Source of the DNA: RXIX01 sp003989075
Lineage (GTDB): Bacteria; Pseudomonadota; Gammaproteobacteria; Competibacterales; Competibacteraceae
NCBI GenBank assembly: GCA_029780415.1
Contig: JAKOYN010000117.1
Location: forward strand, 27,647 to 91,646
Length of the DNA: 64,000 nt
Direction: 5' to 3'
A program made the translations under genes and the position numbers. Positions 25,222 to 33,438 of the stretch are shown piece after piece. Each line of letters opens with the position of its first letter. The stretch's first letter is position 1. The notes beneath the pieces were generated by a model. It made no database searches. It saw only the letters and a program-made list of their open reading frames with translations, and had not been told where the DNA came from.

Positions 25222-27858
25222 ATGGATGCGCCTGAAACAGCAGCGATGCCATCTCCTTTTCGCAACCCGGCCCATCACGGCACGGATACTCCAGTGGATA
25301 ATCTCGACCAGCATACCCCGATGATGCAGCAGTATTTGCGCATCAAGGCCGCACATCCGGATGTCCTGCTGTTTTACCGGATGGGCGATTTCTACGAACT
25401 GTTCTATGAGGATGCCCGGCGCGCTGCCGAACTGCTCAACATCACGCTCACCAGTCGCGGCCAGTCAGCCGGGGCGCCGATTCCGATGGCCGGCGTACCG
25501 TTCCACGCCGTCGAGAATTATCTGGCCAGGCTAGTCAAACGCGGCCTGTCGGTGGCGATCTGTGAACAGCTCGGCGATCCGGCCACCAGCAAGGGCCCGG
25601 TGGAGCGGCAGGTGGTGCGCATCGTTACCCCGGGCACGCTTACCGATGAGGCGCTGCTCGATGAGCGGCGCGATACCCTGCTGCTGGCTGTGCATCAGAG
25701 CAAGGATCGCTATGGCCTGGCCAGCCTCGATCTCAGCGCTGGGCGTTTCGTGGTCAGCGAGATCAGCGGCGAAGCGGCGCTGCTCAGCGAGCTGGAGCGG
25801 CTGCAACCGGCGGAAGTGCTGCTGGCCGACGATGCCGCGCTGCCGGGGACGTGGCGCGAGCATCCCGGCCTGCGCCGGCAGGCTCCCTGGCATTTCGATG
25901 CCGACAGTGGTCGCCGCGCCCTGTGCACCCAATTTGCGGTGCATGACCTGCACGGCTTTGGCTGCGCCGGGCTGCCGCTGGCGGTGGCCGCCGCCGGTTG
26001 CCTGCTGCAATACGTTAAGGATACCCAGCGCAGCGCCCTGCCGCATCTGCACGGTCTGCGCGTCGAGCAGCATGAGGACAGCGTGATTCTCGACGCCGCC
26101 AGCCGGCGCAATCTGGAACTGGAGCACAGCCTCGGCGGCCATCCCGAACATACCCTGATCGGCCTGCTCGACCGCTGCGTGACGCCGATGGGCGCACGCC
26201 TGCTGCGCCGCTGGACCCATCGACCGCTGCGTGACCGTGTGGTGCTCGGCCAGCGCCTCGACAGCGTGCAGGGACTGCTCGAACGCGGCGATCATGAAGC
26301 GCTGCGCGGCGTGCTGCGCGGCAGCGGCGACATGGAGCGCATCCTAGCCCGGGTGGCGCTGAAGTCGGCGCGGCCACGCGATCTCATCGCACTGGGCGAT
26401 GCTCTGGCGCGCCTGCCCCAGGTGCAGGAGATTCTCGCCCGCCACACGGCCCCGCTGCTGCGCGAACTGGCCCACCGCGCCAGCACCCATCCGGCGATCT
26501 GCGAACTGCTGCAGCGCGCGCTGCGACCACAGCCGCCACAACTGCTGCGGGATGGCGGAGTGATCGCGCCGGGCTATGATGCCGAACTCGACCGCCTGCG
26601 CAGCCTCAGCGAGCACGCCGATCAGTATCTGATCGAACTGGAGCAGCGCGAGCGCAGCCGCACCGGCATTGCCACGCTCAAGGTGGGCTTCAATCGGGTG
26701 CACGGCTATTACATTGAAGTCAGCCGCGCCCAGGCTCAGGCGGTGCCGGCCGACTACCATCGTCGCCAGACCCTCAAGGGTGCCGAGCGCTACATCATGC
26801 CCGAGCTGCAGGCCTTCGAGCACACCGTGCTGCATGCCCACGAGCAGGCCCTGGCGCGGGAAAAGGCGCTCTACGATGCCCTGCTGGACCAGTTGATCAG
26901 TGCATTGCCGGCCCTGCAGGCCAGCGCCGCCGCTCTGGCCGAACTGGACGTACTGGCCAATCTCGTCGAGCGCGCCGTTGCTCTGCGCTGGCAGCGGCCG
27001 GAACTGGTCGATGAGCCGGGTCTGCGCATCGAGGCCGGTCGCCATCCGGTGGTGGAACAGGTGCTTGAGGTGCCGTTCGTGGCCAATGACCTGCGCCTGG
27101 ATGCCGAACAGCGGCGCATGCTGATTGTCACCGGCCCCAATCTGGGCGGTAAAAGCACCTACATGCGCCAGGTGGCGCTGATCGCCCTGCTGGCCCACCT
27201 GGGCAGTTTCGTCCCGGCAGCGCGGGCGGTGATCGGACCGCTCGACCGCATTTTTACCCGTATTGGCGCTGCTGATGATCTGGCCAGCGGCCGCTCTACC
27301 TTCATGGTCGAGATGAGCGAGGCGGCCAATATCCTGCATAACGCCACGCCGCGCAGCCTGGTGCTGATCGATGAGATTGGCCGTGGCACCAGTACCTTCG
27401 ACGGTCTGGCCCTGGCCTGGGCCTGCGCCGCCCATCTGGCCGGCACGGTGCGCGCCTTCACCCTGTTTGCCACCCATTATTTCGAGCTGACCCGGCTGCC
27501 CGACGAGCATCCCGGCATTGCCAATGTGCATCTGGATGCGCTTGAACACGGCGAGCACATCGTCTTCCTGCACGAGGTACGCGACGGACCGGCCAGCCGC
27601 AGCTATGGTTTGCAGGTAGCGGCACTGGCGGGCGTGCCGGCAGTGGTGATTCAGCAGGCCCGCCAGCGTCTGCGCCTGCTGGAGCGGCAGATGCTGCACC
27701 GCGCCGCGCCGGCCCGTACCGCGGGTGCGCAGTTGCCGCTGTTTGAAGCCGAGCCGCATCCGGCGCTGGTGGCGCTGGCAGCACTGGCGGATCCGGCGAC
27801 GCTGGATCCCGAACAGGCGCGTGCGGCTCTGTGCCGTCTGCGTGACTTGTTGTCCTGA
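25222..27858 (+). CDS. mutS: DNA mismatch repair protein MutS
   Basis: MutS binds mismatches and small loops and starts repair with MutL. The 878-residue protein begins its mismatch domain with YLRIKAAHPDVLLFYRMGDFYELF, containing the Phe-x-Glu mismatch wedge. The clamp and lever domains lie in the middle. The ATPase has Walker A GPNLGGKST and Walker B LVLIDEIGRGTST, and the His of the TFATHYFELT motif is present. The C-terminal tail is normal. The ATG at 25222 gives an N-terminal extension of about 28 residues before the conserved core; an ATG at 25246 is an alternative. GC content returns to the local norm at its start. Confidence 0.96.
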   Translation: MDAPETAAMPSPFRNPAHHGTDTPVDNLDQHTPMMQQYLRIKAAHPDVLLFYRMGDFYELFYEDARRAAELLNITLTSRGQSAGAPIPMAGVPFHAVENYLARLVKRGLSVAICEQLGDPATSKGPVERQVVRIVTPGTLTDEALLDERRDTLLLAVHQSKDRYGLASLDLSAGRFVVSEISGEAALLSELERLQPAEVLLADDAALPGTWREHPGLRRQAPWHFDADSGRRALCTQFAVHDLHGFGCAGLPLAVAAAGCLLQYVKDTQRSALPHLHGLRVEQHEDSVILDAASRRNLELEHSLGGHPEHTLIGLLDRCVTPMGARLLRRWTHRPLRDRVVLGQRLDSVQGLLERGDHEALRGVLRGSGDMERILARVALKSARPRDLIALGDALARLPQVQEILARHTAPLLRELAHRASTHPAICELLQRALRPQPPQLLRDGGVIAPGYDAELDRLRSLSEHADQYLIELEQRERSRTGIATLKVGFNRVHGYYIEVSRAQAQAVPADYHRRQTLKGAERYIMPELQAFEHTVLHAHEQALAREKALYDALLDQLISALPALQASAAALAELDVLANLVERAVALRWQRPELVDEPGLRIEAGRHPVVEQVLEVPFVANDLRLDAEQRRMLIVTGPNLGGKSTYMRQVALIALLAHLGSFVPAARAVIGPLDRIFTRIGAADDLASGRSTFMVEMSEAANILHNATPRSLVLIDEIGRGTSTFDGLALAWACAAHLAGTVRAFTLFATHYFELTRLPDEHPGIANVHLDALEHGEHIVFLHEVRDGPASRSYGLQVAALAGVPAVVIQQARQRLRLLERQMLHRAAPARTAGAQLPLFEAEPHPALVALAALADPATLDPEQARAALCRLRDLLS

Positions 27859-27875
27859 ACCCTGACGAGGTGCCT

Positions 27876-28151
27876 GTGGAGACCCTGATCAATCTGGCTG
27901 AACGGGTGGCCCGCCGCCGCGAGCTGCTCGATGATCTGGCCGAGATCGACGCCATCCTGGCGGAACTGGCCGCTGCCGATGCCGCGCCGGACAGTGATCC
28001 CGACCCCGATACTGAAGCAGCCACCGAGGCACGCGTCGCCCGCGCCGAGCACAGCGCCTGGCTGCAGCGGCAGCGTGCCGGCCTGCTGGTGGTGCTGGCT
28101 GAGAATGACCGCGCTCTGCTGGCCTGCGGCGCTAGCGTCTGGGAGTCCTGA
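27876..28151 (+). CDS. Small hypothetical protein between mutS and purE
   Basis: This 91-residue acidic protein is predicted to be almost all helix: a charged coiled coil (LAERVARRRELLDDLAEID), an Asp/Pro-rich hinge (DSDPDPDTE), and a second helix. It has no signal peptide. The GTG at 27876 has GACGAGG at the right distance; an in-frame GTG at 27870 lies inside that site. It begins 17 bp after mutS and may be co-transcribed. I do not recognise a family. Confidence 0.5.
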   Translation: METLINLAERVARRRELLDDLAEIDAILAELAAADAAPDSDPDPDTEAATEARVARAEHSAWLQRQRAGLLVVLAENDRALLACGASVWES

Positions 28152-28233
28152 AAGGGCTGCCGCCTGTGCACGAGCCGGTGCATAATCACCCGGCAACTCC
28201 GCTTTCTCCTCACGAGGCAGACCCGCGACGCGC

Positions 28234-28746
28234 ATGGATATGAACAATGCAACGCCCCTGGTGGGCTTGATCATGGGCTCCCGTTCCGACTGGAGCACCC
28301 TGGAACACGCCGCGCAGACTCTGGATAGCCTGGGCGTGCCCCATGAAATCCGGGTGGTTTCGGCGCACCGGACCCCGGACCTGCTGTTTGAGTACGCCGC
28401 CCGCGCCGAGGAGCGTGGCCTGGAAGTGATCATCGCCGGGGCTGGCGGTGCCGCGCATCTGCCCGGCATGGTGGCGGCCAAGACCGTGCTGCCGGTGCTG
28501 GGTGTGCCGGTGCAGTCCCAGGCGCTCAATGGCCTGGATTCGCTGCTGTCGATCGTGCAGATGCCCGGTGGTATTCCAGTGGGTACGCTGGCCATCGGCA
28601 AGGCCGGCGCGATTAATGCCGCCCTGCTGGCCGCCGCCCTGCTGGGCAATAAATACCCGGCCATCCGCGAAGCGCTGCGCGCCTTTCGTGCCGCACAGAC
28701 CGACAGTGTGCTGGCCGATCCCGATCCGCGGAGCAGCCGTTTATGA
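28234..28746 (+). CDS. purE: N5-carboxyaminoimidazole ribonucleotide mutase
   Basis: PurE moves the carboxylate from N5-CAIR to CAIR in purine synthesis. The 170-residue class I protein has the active-site motif GSRSDWSTLE, then RVVSAHRTPD and GAGGAAHLPGMVA. The product of PurK, encoded next, is its substrate. The stop overlaps the purK start by 4 bp. Confidence 0.95.
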   Translation: MDMNNATPLVGLIMGSRSDWSTLEHAAQTLDSLGVPHEIRVVSAHRTPDLLFEYAARAEERGLEVIIAGAGGAAHLPGMVAAKTVLPVLGVPVQSQALNGLDSLLSIVQMPGGIPVGTLAIGKAGAINAALLAAALLGNKYPAIREALRAFRAAQTDSVLADPDPRSSRL

Positions 28747-29876
28747 ACGTCGGTATTGTGGGTGGTGGACAACTGGCGCGGATGCTGGCCCTGGCCGGCT
28801 ATCCTCTGGACCTGCGCTTTCAGGTGCTCGACCCGGCCAGCGATGCCTGCGCCGGTCAGGTGGCGGCTCTGCTGCGTGGCGACTATGACCAGGAAACGCG
28901 TCTGGAAGCCCTGGCGGACTGGGCGGACGTGGTCACCTTCGACTTTGAGAACGTGCCGGCGGAAGCGGCGCATACTCTGGAGCGGCAGGTGGCAGTTTAC
29001 CCACCCGCGCAGGCCCTGGCGCTGGCGCAGGACCGGCTGCTGGAAAAAACCCTGTTCTGGGAGCTGGGCATTCCGACGCCGGCGTTTACCACCGTCGCCA
29101 GCCTGAAGGAACTGCAGGCCGCCATCGAGCGGGTCGGGCTGCCGGCGATGCTGAAAACCCGCCGCCTGGGTTACGATGGCAAAGGCCAGTACCTGCTGCG
29201 CGAGGCCGCTGATGCCGATGCCGCCTGGCGCGCGCTGGGCGGGGTACCGCTGCTGCTGGAGAGCTTCATACCCTTTGAACGCGAGGTGTCGGTGCTGGCG
29301 GTGCGCGGCCGCGATGGGTCCACGGCCTGTTACCCGCTGGTGGAAAATCACCATCGCGATGGCATTCTGCGCCTGTCGCGGGCACCGCTGGCCGCACCGG
29401 AACTGGCGCGCGAGGGCTGGAACTATGCCCGCCGTCTGCTCGACCGCCTGCACTATGTTGGCCTGCTGGCGGTGGAATTCTTCGTCCGCGATGGCCGCCT
29501 GATCGCCAACGAGATGGCGCCACGGGTGCATAACTCCGGGCACTGGACCATCGAGGGCGCGCAGACCAGCCAGTTTGAAAACCATCTGCGCGCAGTGCTC
29601 GGCCTGCCGCTGGGCCTCACCGAGGCGCTCGGTCATGCGGCGATGATCAATTGCATCGGCAGTCTGCCGCCCCGCGCGGCGGTGCTGGCGGTGCCCGGCG
29701 CCCATTACCACGCCTATGGCAAGGCAGCGCGCCCCGGTCGCAAGGTTGGCCATATCACCCTGCGCGCTGATACGCCCGCAGCACTGGAAGCCGGACTGGA
29801 GCAGTTGCTGCCGCTGGCGGGCTACCGGGCCGATGATTTCCACAGTCCGCCGCTTGCGGGGAACCCTGATGACTGA
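28743..29876 (+). CDS. purK: N5-carboxyaminoimidazole ribonucleotide synthase
   Basis: PurK makes N5-CAIR from AIR, ATP and bicarbonate. This 377-residue ATP-grasp enzyme shows the N-terminal GIVGGGQLARMLALAG, the ATP-grasp core KTRRLGYDGKGQ, and the metal-binding ANEMAPRVHNSGHWT. It overlaps purE by 4 bp and, unusually, the downstream MoxR-type ATPase gene by 8 bp, so the purine operon continues into an unrelated gene pair. Confidence 0.95.
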   Translation: MNVGIVGGGQLARMLALAGYPLDLRFQVLDPASDACAGQVAALLRGDYDQETRLEALADWADVVTFDFENVPAEAAHTLERQVAVYPPAQALALAQDRLLEKTLFWELGIPTPAFTTVASLKELQAAIERVGLPAMLKTRRLGYDGKGQYLLREAADADAAWRALGGVPLLLESFIPFEREVSVLAVRGRDGSTACYPLVENHHRDGILRLSRAPLAAPELAREGWNYARRLLDRLHYVGLLAVEFFVRDGRLIANEMAPRVHNSGHWTIEGAQTSQFENHLRAVLGLPLGLTEALGHAAMINCIGSLPPRAAVLAVPGAHYHAYGKAARPGRKVGHITLRADTPAALEAGLEQLLPLAGYRADDFHSPPLAGNPDD

Positions 29877-30948
29877 GTTGCAGCGCGAACACGCCGAACA
29901 GCATTTTGCTGAGGAACTGCACGTTCTGGCCGAACAGGACCGCCGCACGCGCCCGCCCAACTGGCGCCTGTCGCCCTGGGCGGTGACCACCTACCTGCTC
30001 GGCGGCACCCTCGATAACGGCTTCAGCGTTACACCCAAGTACATCGGCAGTCGCCGCCTGATCGAAATTGCCGTTGCCACCCTGGCAACCGATCGCGCTC
30101 TGCTGCTGCTTGGCGTGCCCGGCACCGCCAAGACCTGGGTCTCTGAGCATCTGGCGGCAGCGATCTGCGGCAGCTCGACCGCTTTGGTACAGGGCACCGC
30201 CGGTACCAGCGAAGAGGCTATCCGCTACGGCTGGAACTATGCCCGACTACTGGCCGAGGGACCGTCACCGGCGGCGCTGGTACCCAGTCCGGTGATGCGC
30301 GCCATGCAGGAAGGCAGCATCGCCCGGGTCGAGGAGCTGACCCGCATCCCCGCCGATGTGCAGGATGCACTGATCACGGTGCTGTCCGAGAAGACCCTGC
30401 CGATTCCTGAACTCGACAGCGAGGTGCAGGCCCGCAAGGGCTTTAACCTGATCGCGACCGCCAATGATCGCGACCGGGGTGTGAATGAACTGTCCAGCGC
30501 CCTGAAGCGCCGCTTCAATACCGTGGTGCTGCCGGTGCCCGAGACTCTGGATGAGGAAGTGGCTATCGTCCAGCAGCGTGCTGCCGCGCTGGGTCGGGCC
30601 TTGGCGCTGCCCGCTGAACCGCCGGCGCTGGAGGATGTGCGCCGCCTGGTCACTCTATTCCGCGAGCTGCGCGCCGGGGTGACCGTGGATGGCAAGGCCA
30701 AGCTGAAATCACCCAGCGGTACCCTGAGCGTCGCCGAAGCGATCTCGGTGCTCAACCACGGTCTGGCGCTGGCGGCGCACTTTGGCGATGGCCGTCTGCA
30801 GGCCGCTGATCTGGCTGCCGGTCTGGTGGGCGCGGTGGTTAAGGATCCGGTGCAGGATGCTCTGGTGTGGCGCGAATATCTGGAAACCGTGGTCAAGGAG
30901 CGCGACGGCTGGAAGGATCTGTATCGCGCCTGCCGCGACCTCGCCTGA
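29869..30948 (+). CDS. MoxR-type AAA+ ATPase (DUF5682-associated branch)
   Basis: This 359-residue AAA+ chaperone-like ATPase has Walker A GVPGTAKT near residue 82. The Walker B region reads RVEELTRIPADVQDALI, with Glu in place of the usual first Asp. Sensor 1 is IATANDRDRG, followed by the Arg-finger region ALKRRFNTVVLP. These features fit the MoxR branch usually encoded with DUF5682 and vWA proteins. MoxR enzymes remodel partner proteins, commonly through a vWA metal-binding protein. No vWA gene is present in this window. Its ATG lies inside the end of purK (8-bp overlap), and the DUF5682 gene follows after 10 bp. Confidence 0.87.
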   Translation: MTELQREHAEQHFAEELHVLAEQDRRTRPPNWRLSPWAVTTYLLGGTLDNGFSVTPKYIGSRRLIEIAVATLATDRALLLLGVPGTAKTWVSEHLAAAICGSSTALVQGTAGTSEEAIRYGWNYARLLAEGPSPAALVPSPVMRAMQEGSIARVEELTRIPADVQDALITVLSEKTLPIPELDSEVQARKGFNLIATANDRDRGVNELSSALKRRFNTVVLPVPETLDEEVAIVQQRAAALGRALALPAEPPALEDVRRLVTLFRELRAGVTVDGKAKLKSPSGTLSVAEAISVLNHGLALAAHFGDGRLQAADLAAGLVGAVVKDPVQDALVWREYLETVVKERDGWKDLYRACRDLA

Positions 30949-30958
30949 GACCGCGACC

Positions 30959-33259
30959 ATGGCCGAGTCCGCCGCGCCGACGCTGCTCGGTATCCGCCAT
31001 CATGGCCCCGGTTCGGCACGCAGCGTGCTGGCGGCGTTGACAGCGCTGCAGCCGGATCTGATCCTGGTGGAAGGACCACCCGATGCCCAGGATTTGTTGC
31101 CGCTGGTGATTGATCCGGACCTGCGGCCGCCGGTGGCGCTGCTGCTGTACGATCCCGGCGAACCGCGCCACGCCGTCTATTACCCCTTCGCCAGCTTTTC
31201 CCCGGAATGGCAGGCAATCCGCTATGGCCTGCAGCAGGGCGTGCCGGTGCGCTTCATGGACCTGCCGCAGGCGGTGCGCCTGGCGCTGGAGATCAACGCG
31301 GCAACAGCGGCTGTGCCTGAAGCGGCTGCCGATGGCGCTGATGAGGTGGAAACAGTCCAGCCGATCGCAGAGCCTCCGGATGCCGCGCCGCCGCCGGCTG
31401 GCCCACAGGGGCCCGAACTGCGCCGCGATCCGCTGCGCTGGGTCGCGGAAGCGGCCGGTTATGGCGATGGCGAACGCTGGTGGGAACATCAGGTTGAACT
31501 GCGCCAGGACAGCAGCGAGCTGTTTCAGGCGATCGGCGAGCTGATGGGCGCGCTGCGTGCCGCTGCTGATGCCGAACAGCCGCCGGAACTGCTCGAACAG
31601 CAGCGCGAGGCGGCGATGCGCACACAACTGCGTGCGGCGCAGAAGGAAGGGTTTCAGCGCATTGCCGTGGTCTGCGGCGCCTGGCATGTGCCGGCGCTGG
31701 CCAATCTGCCGCCGGCGCGCACCGATGCCGCCCTGCTCAAGGGCCTGCCCAAACGCAAGCTCGCCGCGACCTGGGTGCCGTGGACTCATGGCCGTCTGAC
31801 CCAGGCCAGCGGTTATGGCGCCGGGGTCGCCGCGCCGGGTTTCTATCAGCATCTCTGGGACAGCGTCGGGGAACCGGCGCCGCGCTGGCTGGCGCGGATC
31901 GCACAACTGCTGCGTGAGCAGGATCTGTCCGCGTCCACGGCCAGCGTCATCGAGGCAACCCGGCTGGCCGAGGCCCTGGCAGCGCTGCGCGCCCGGCCGC
32001 GCCCGACTCTGGATGAATTGAACGAGGCAACCCTGGCAGTGCTCTGCCAGGGCGATGCTGCGCCGCTGCGGCTGATTGAAGAGCAGTTACTGATCGGCGA
32101 GTGCCTGGGTGTGGTGCCGGAGCATACGCCGATGCTGCCCCTGCAACTGGATCTGCAGCGCCAGCAGAAGCGGCTGCGTCTGCCGCCGGAAGCCGGGCAG
32201 CGCCGGCTGGAACTGGATTTGCGCCAGCCCAATGACCTGGAGCGCAGCCAGCTGCTGCACCGCCTGAATCTGCTCGGCATTGCCTGGGGCCAGCCGGAGC
32301 AGGCCAGCGGCAAGGGCACCTTCAAGGAGCATTGGCGCCTGCAGTGGCAGCCGGAACTGGCGCTGGCCGTGATCGAGGCCAGCCTGTGGGGCAATAGCGT
32401 CGCCGATGCCGCCAGCGCCCGCGCCCGCGATCAGGCGCAGAAAAGTGATCAGCTCAGCGCCCTGACCGCGCTGGTCGAACAGACCCTGCTGGCCGCGCTG
32501 CCCGATGTGATCCACGCGCTCATGGCGCTGCTGCAGGACCGGGCTGCCCTGACCCACGATATCCCGCATCTGATGGAAAGCCTGCCGCCGCTGGCGCGGG
32601 TGCTGCGCTATGGCGATGTGCGCCAGACCGACGCCAGCCGGGTCGGTCCGGTGGTGGCCGGGCTGGTGACGCGCATTGCCATCGGTCTGCCCGCGGCCTG
32701 CAGCGCCCTCGACGATGCGGCAGCAGCGGACATGTTCGCGCACCTGCAAGCGACGCAGGCGGCTGTCGCCCTGTTGCAGGAGGCCGGGCAAACCGCAATC
32801 TGGCAGGGCGCGCTGGCGCGGCTGGCCGATCAGGTGGGCCTGCATGGCCTGGTGGCTGGGCATACCTGCCGGCTGCTGTTCGAACAACAGGTGTTCGATG
32901 CGGCGGAAACCGGCCGGCGCATGGGCCTGGCGCTGTCGCCAGCCGGTGATGTCGCCAGGGCAGCGGCCTGGCTGGAGGGCTTCCTGCACGGTAGCGGTCT
33001 GCTGCTGCTGCATCACGAGGGGCTGTGGCAACTGCTCGATGCCTGGCTGTGTGGGCTGTCCGGTACGGCCTTCACCCAGATGCTACCGCTGCTGCGCCGC
33101 ACCTTTTCCGGCTTTGCCGCCCCGGAACGGCGCCAGCTTGGCGAGCGAGTGCAGCGTGGCAGCTCCGGTCCTGGCGTACCCGGCGTCGCCACCCATGTCG
33201 ATGTGGCACGCGCCGATCAGGTGCTGCCGCTGGCGGCGCGGCTGCTTGGACTGGTCTGA
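30959..33259 (+). CDS. DUF5682 family protein (MoxR-associated)
   Basis: This large 766-residue protein of unknown function is typical of MoxR-vWA operons. The N-terminus has GIRHHGPGSARSVL and ILVEGPPDAQDLL, and a later VVCGAWHVPAL. Their order (Gly-His, Glu, Gly-x-x-His) recalls the TraB/ChaN/EreA fold, suggesting a buried catalytic or metal site; this is inference. A Pro/Ala-rich linker sits near residues 115-160. The rest is helical and ends at a VDVARADQVLPLAARLLG-like tail that usually precedes a vWA gene. The ATG at 30959 is preferred over upstream codons inside the ATPase gene. No signal peptide is seen. Confidence 0.83.
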   Translation: MAESAAPTLLGIRHHGPGSARSVLAALTALQPDLILVEGPPDAQDLLPLVIDPDLRPPVALLLYDPGEPRHAVYYPFASFSPEWQAIRYGLQQGVPVRFMDLPQAVRLALEINAATAAVPEAAADGADEVETVQPIAEPPDAAPPPAGPQGPELRRDPLRWVAEAAGYGDGERWWEHQVELRQDSSELFQAIGELMGALRAAADAEQPPELLEQQREAAMRTQLRAAQKEGFQRIAVVCGAWHVPALANLPPARTDAALLKGLPKRKLAATWVPWTHGRLTQASGYGAGVAAPGFYQHLWDSVGEPAPRWLARIAQLLREQDLSASTASVIEATRLAEALAALRARPRPTLDELNEATLAVLCQGDAAPLRLIEEQLLIGECLGVVPEHTPMLPLQLDLQRQQKRLRLPPEAGQRRLELDLRQPNDLERSQLLHRLNLLGIAWGQPEQASGKGTFKEHWRLQWQPELALAVIEASLWGNSVADAASARARDQAQKSDQLSALTALVEQTLLAALPDVIHALMALLQDRAALTHDIPHLMESLPPLARVLRYGDVRQTDASRVGPVVAGLVTRIAIGLPAACSALDDAAAADMFAHLQATQAAVALLQEAGQTAIWQGALARLADQVGLHGLVAGHTCRLLFEQQVFDAAETGRRMGLALSPAGDVARAAAWLEGFLHGSGLLLLHHEGLWQLLDAWLCGLSGTAFTQMLPLLRRTFSGFAAPERRQLGERVQRGSSGPGVPGVATHVDVARADQVLPLAARLLGLV

Positions 33260-33289
33260 ACGGCACCAGGAACGGGTCGGAACTTCATC

Positions 33290-33330
33290 GCTGCATCAAC
33301 CACAACCCGTCAGGATATGGCTGATGCAGC
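33290..33330 (+). repeat. Hairpin between the DUF5682 gene and prfC
   Basis: The arms GCTGCATCA (33290-33298) and TGATGCAGC (33322-33330) are perfectly complementary over 9 bp, with a 23-nt loop. No T-tract follows, so a factor-independent terminator is not clear. It lies in the 179-bp gap before prfC and could separate the two transcripts. Confidence 0.4.
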
Positions 33331-33438
33331 AGCGTGGTGCGCGCACCGTCGGTGGACCCGGTTGAATTCGGGTAAAATCCACGCAATTGCGCAACATCCC
33401 ATTCAAAATTCCCGATTCCCGACCCCAGCCGACCCGTG

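Noticed and set aside
22092..27858. A multi-gene defence island around the DUF2075 gene
   Set aside because: Both neighbours (corA and mutS) are housekeeping genes with normal composition; only the single gene looks acquired.
27651..29990. A 779-codon minus-strand open frame across the end of mutS and purEK
   Set aside because: It crosses several real genes, has no domain and low-complexity composition, so it is a compositional artefact.
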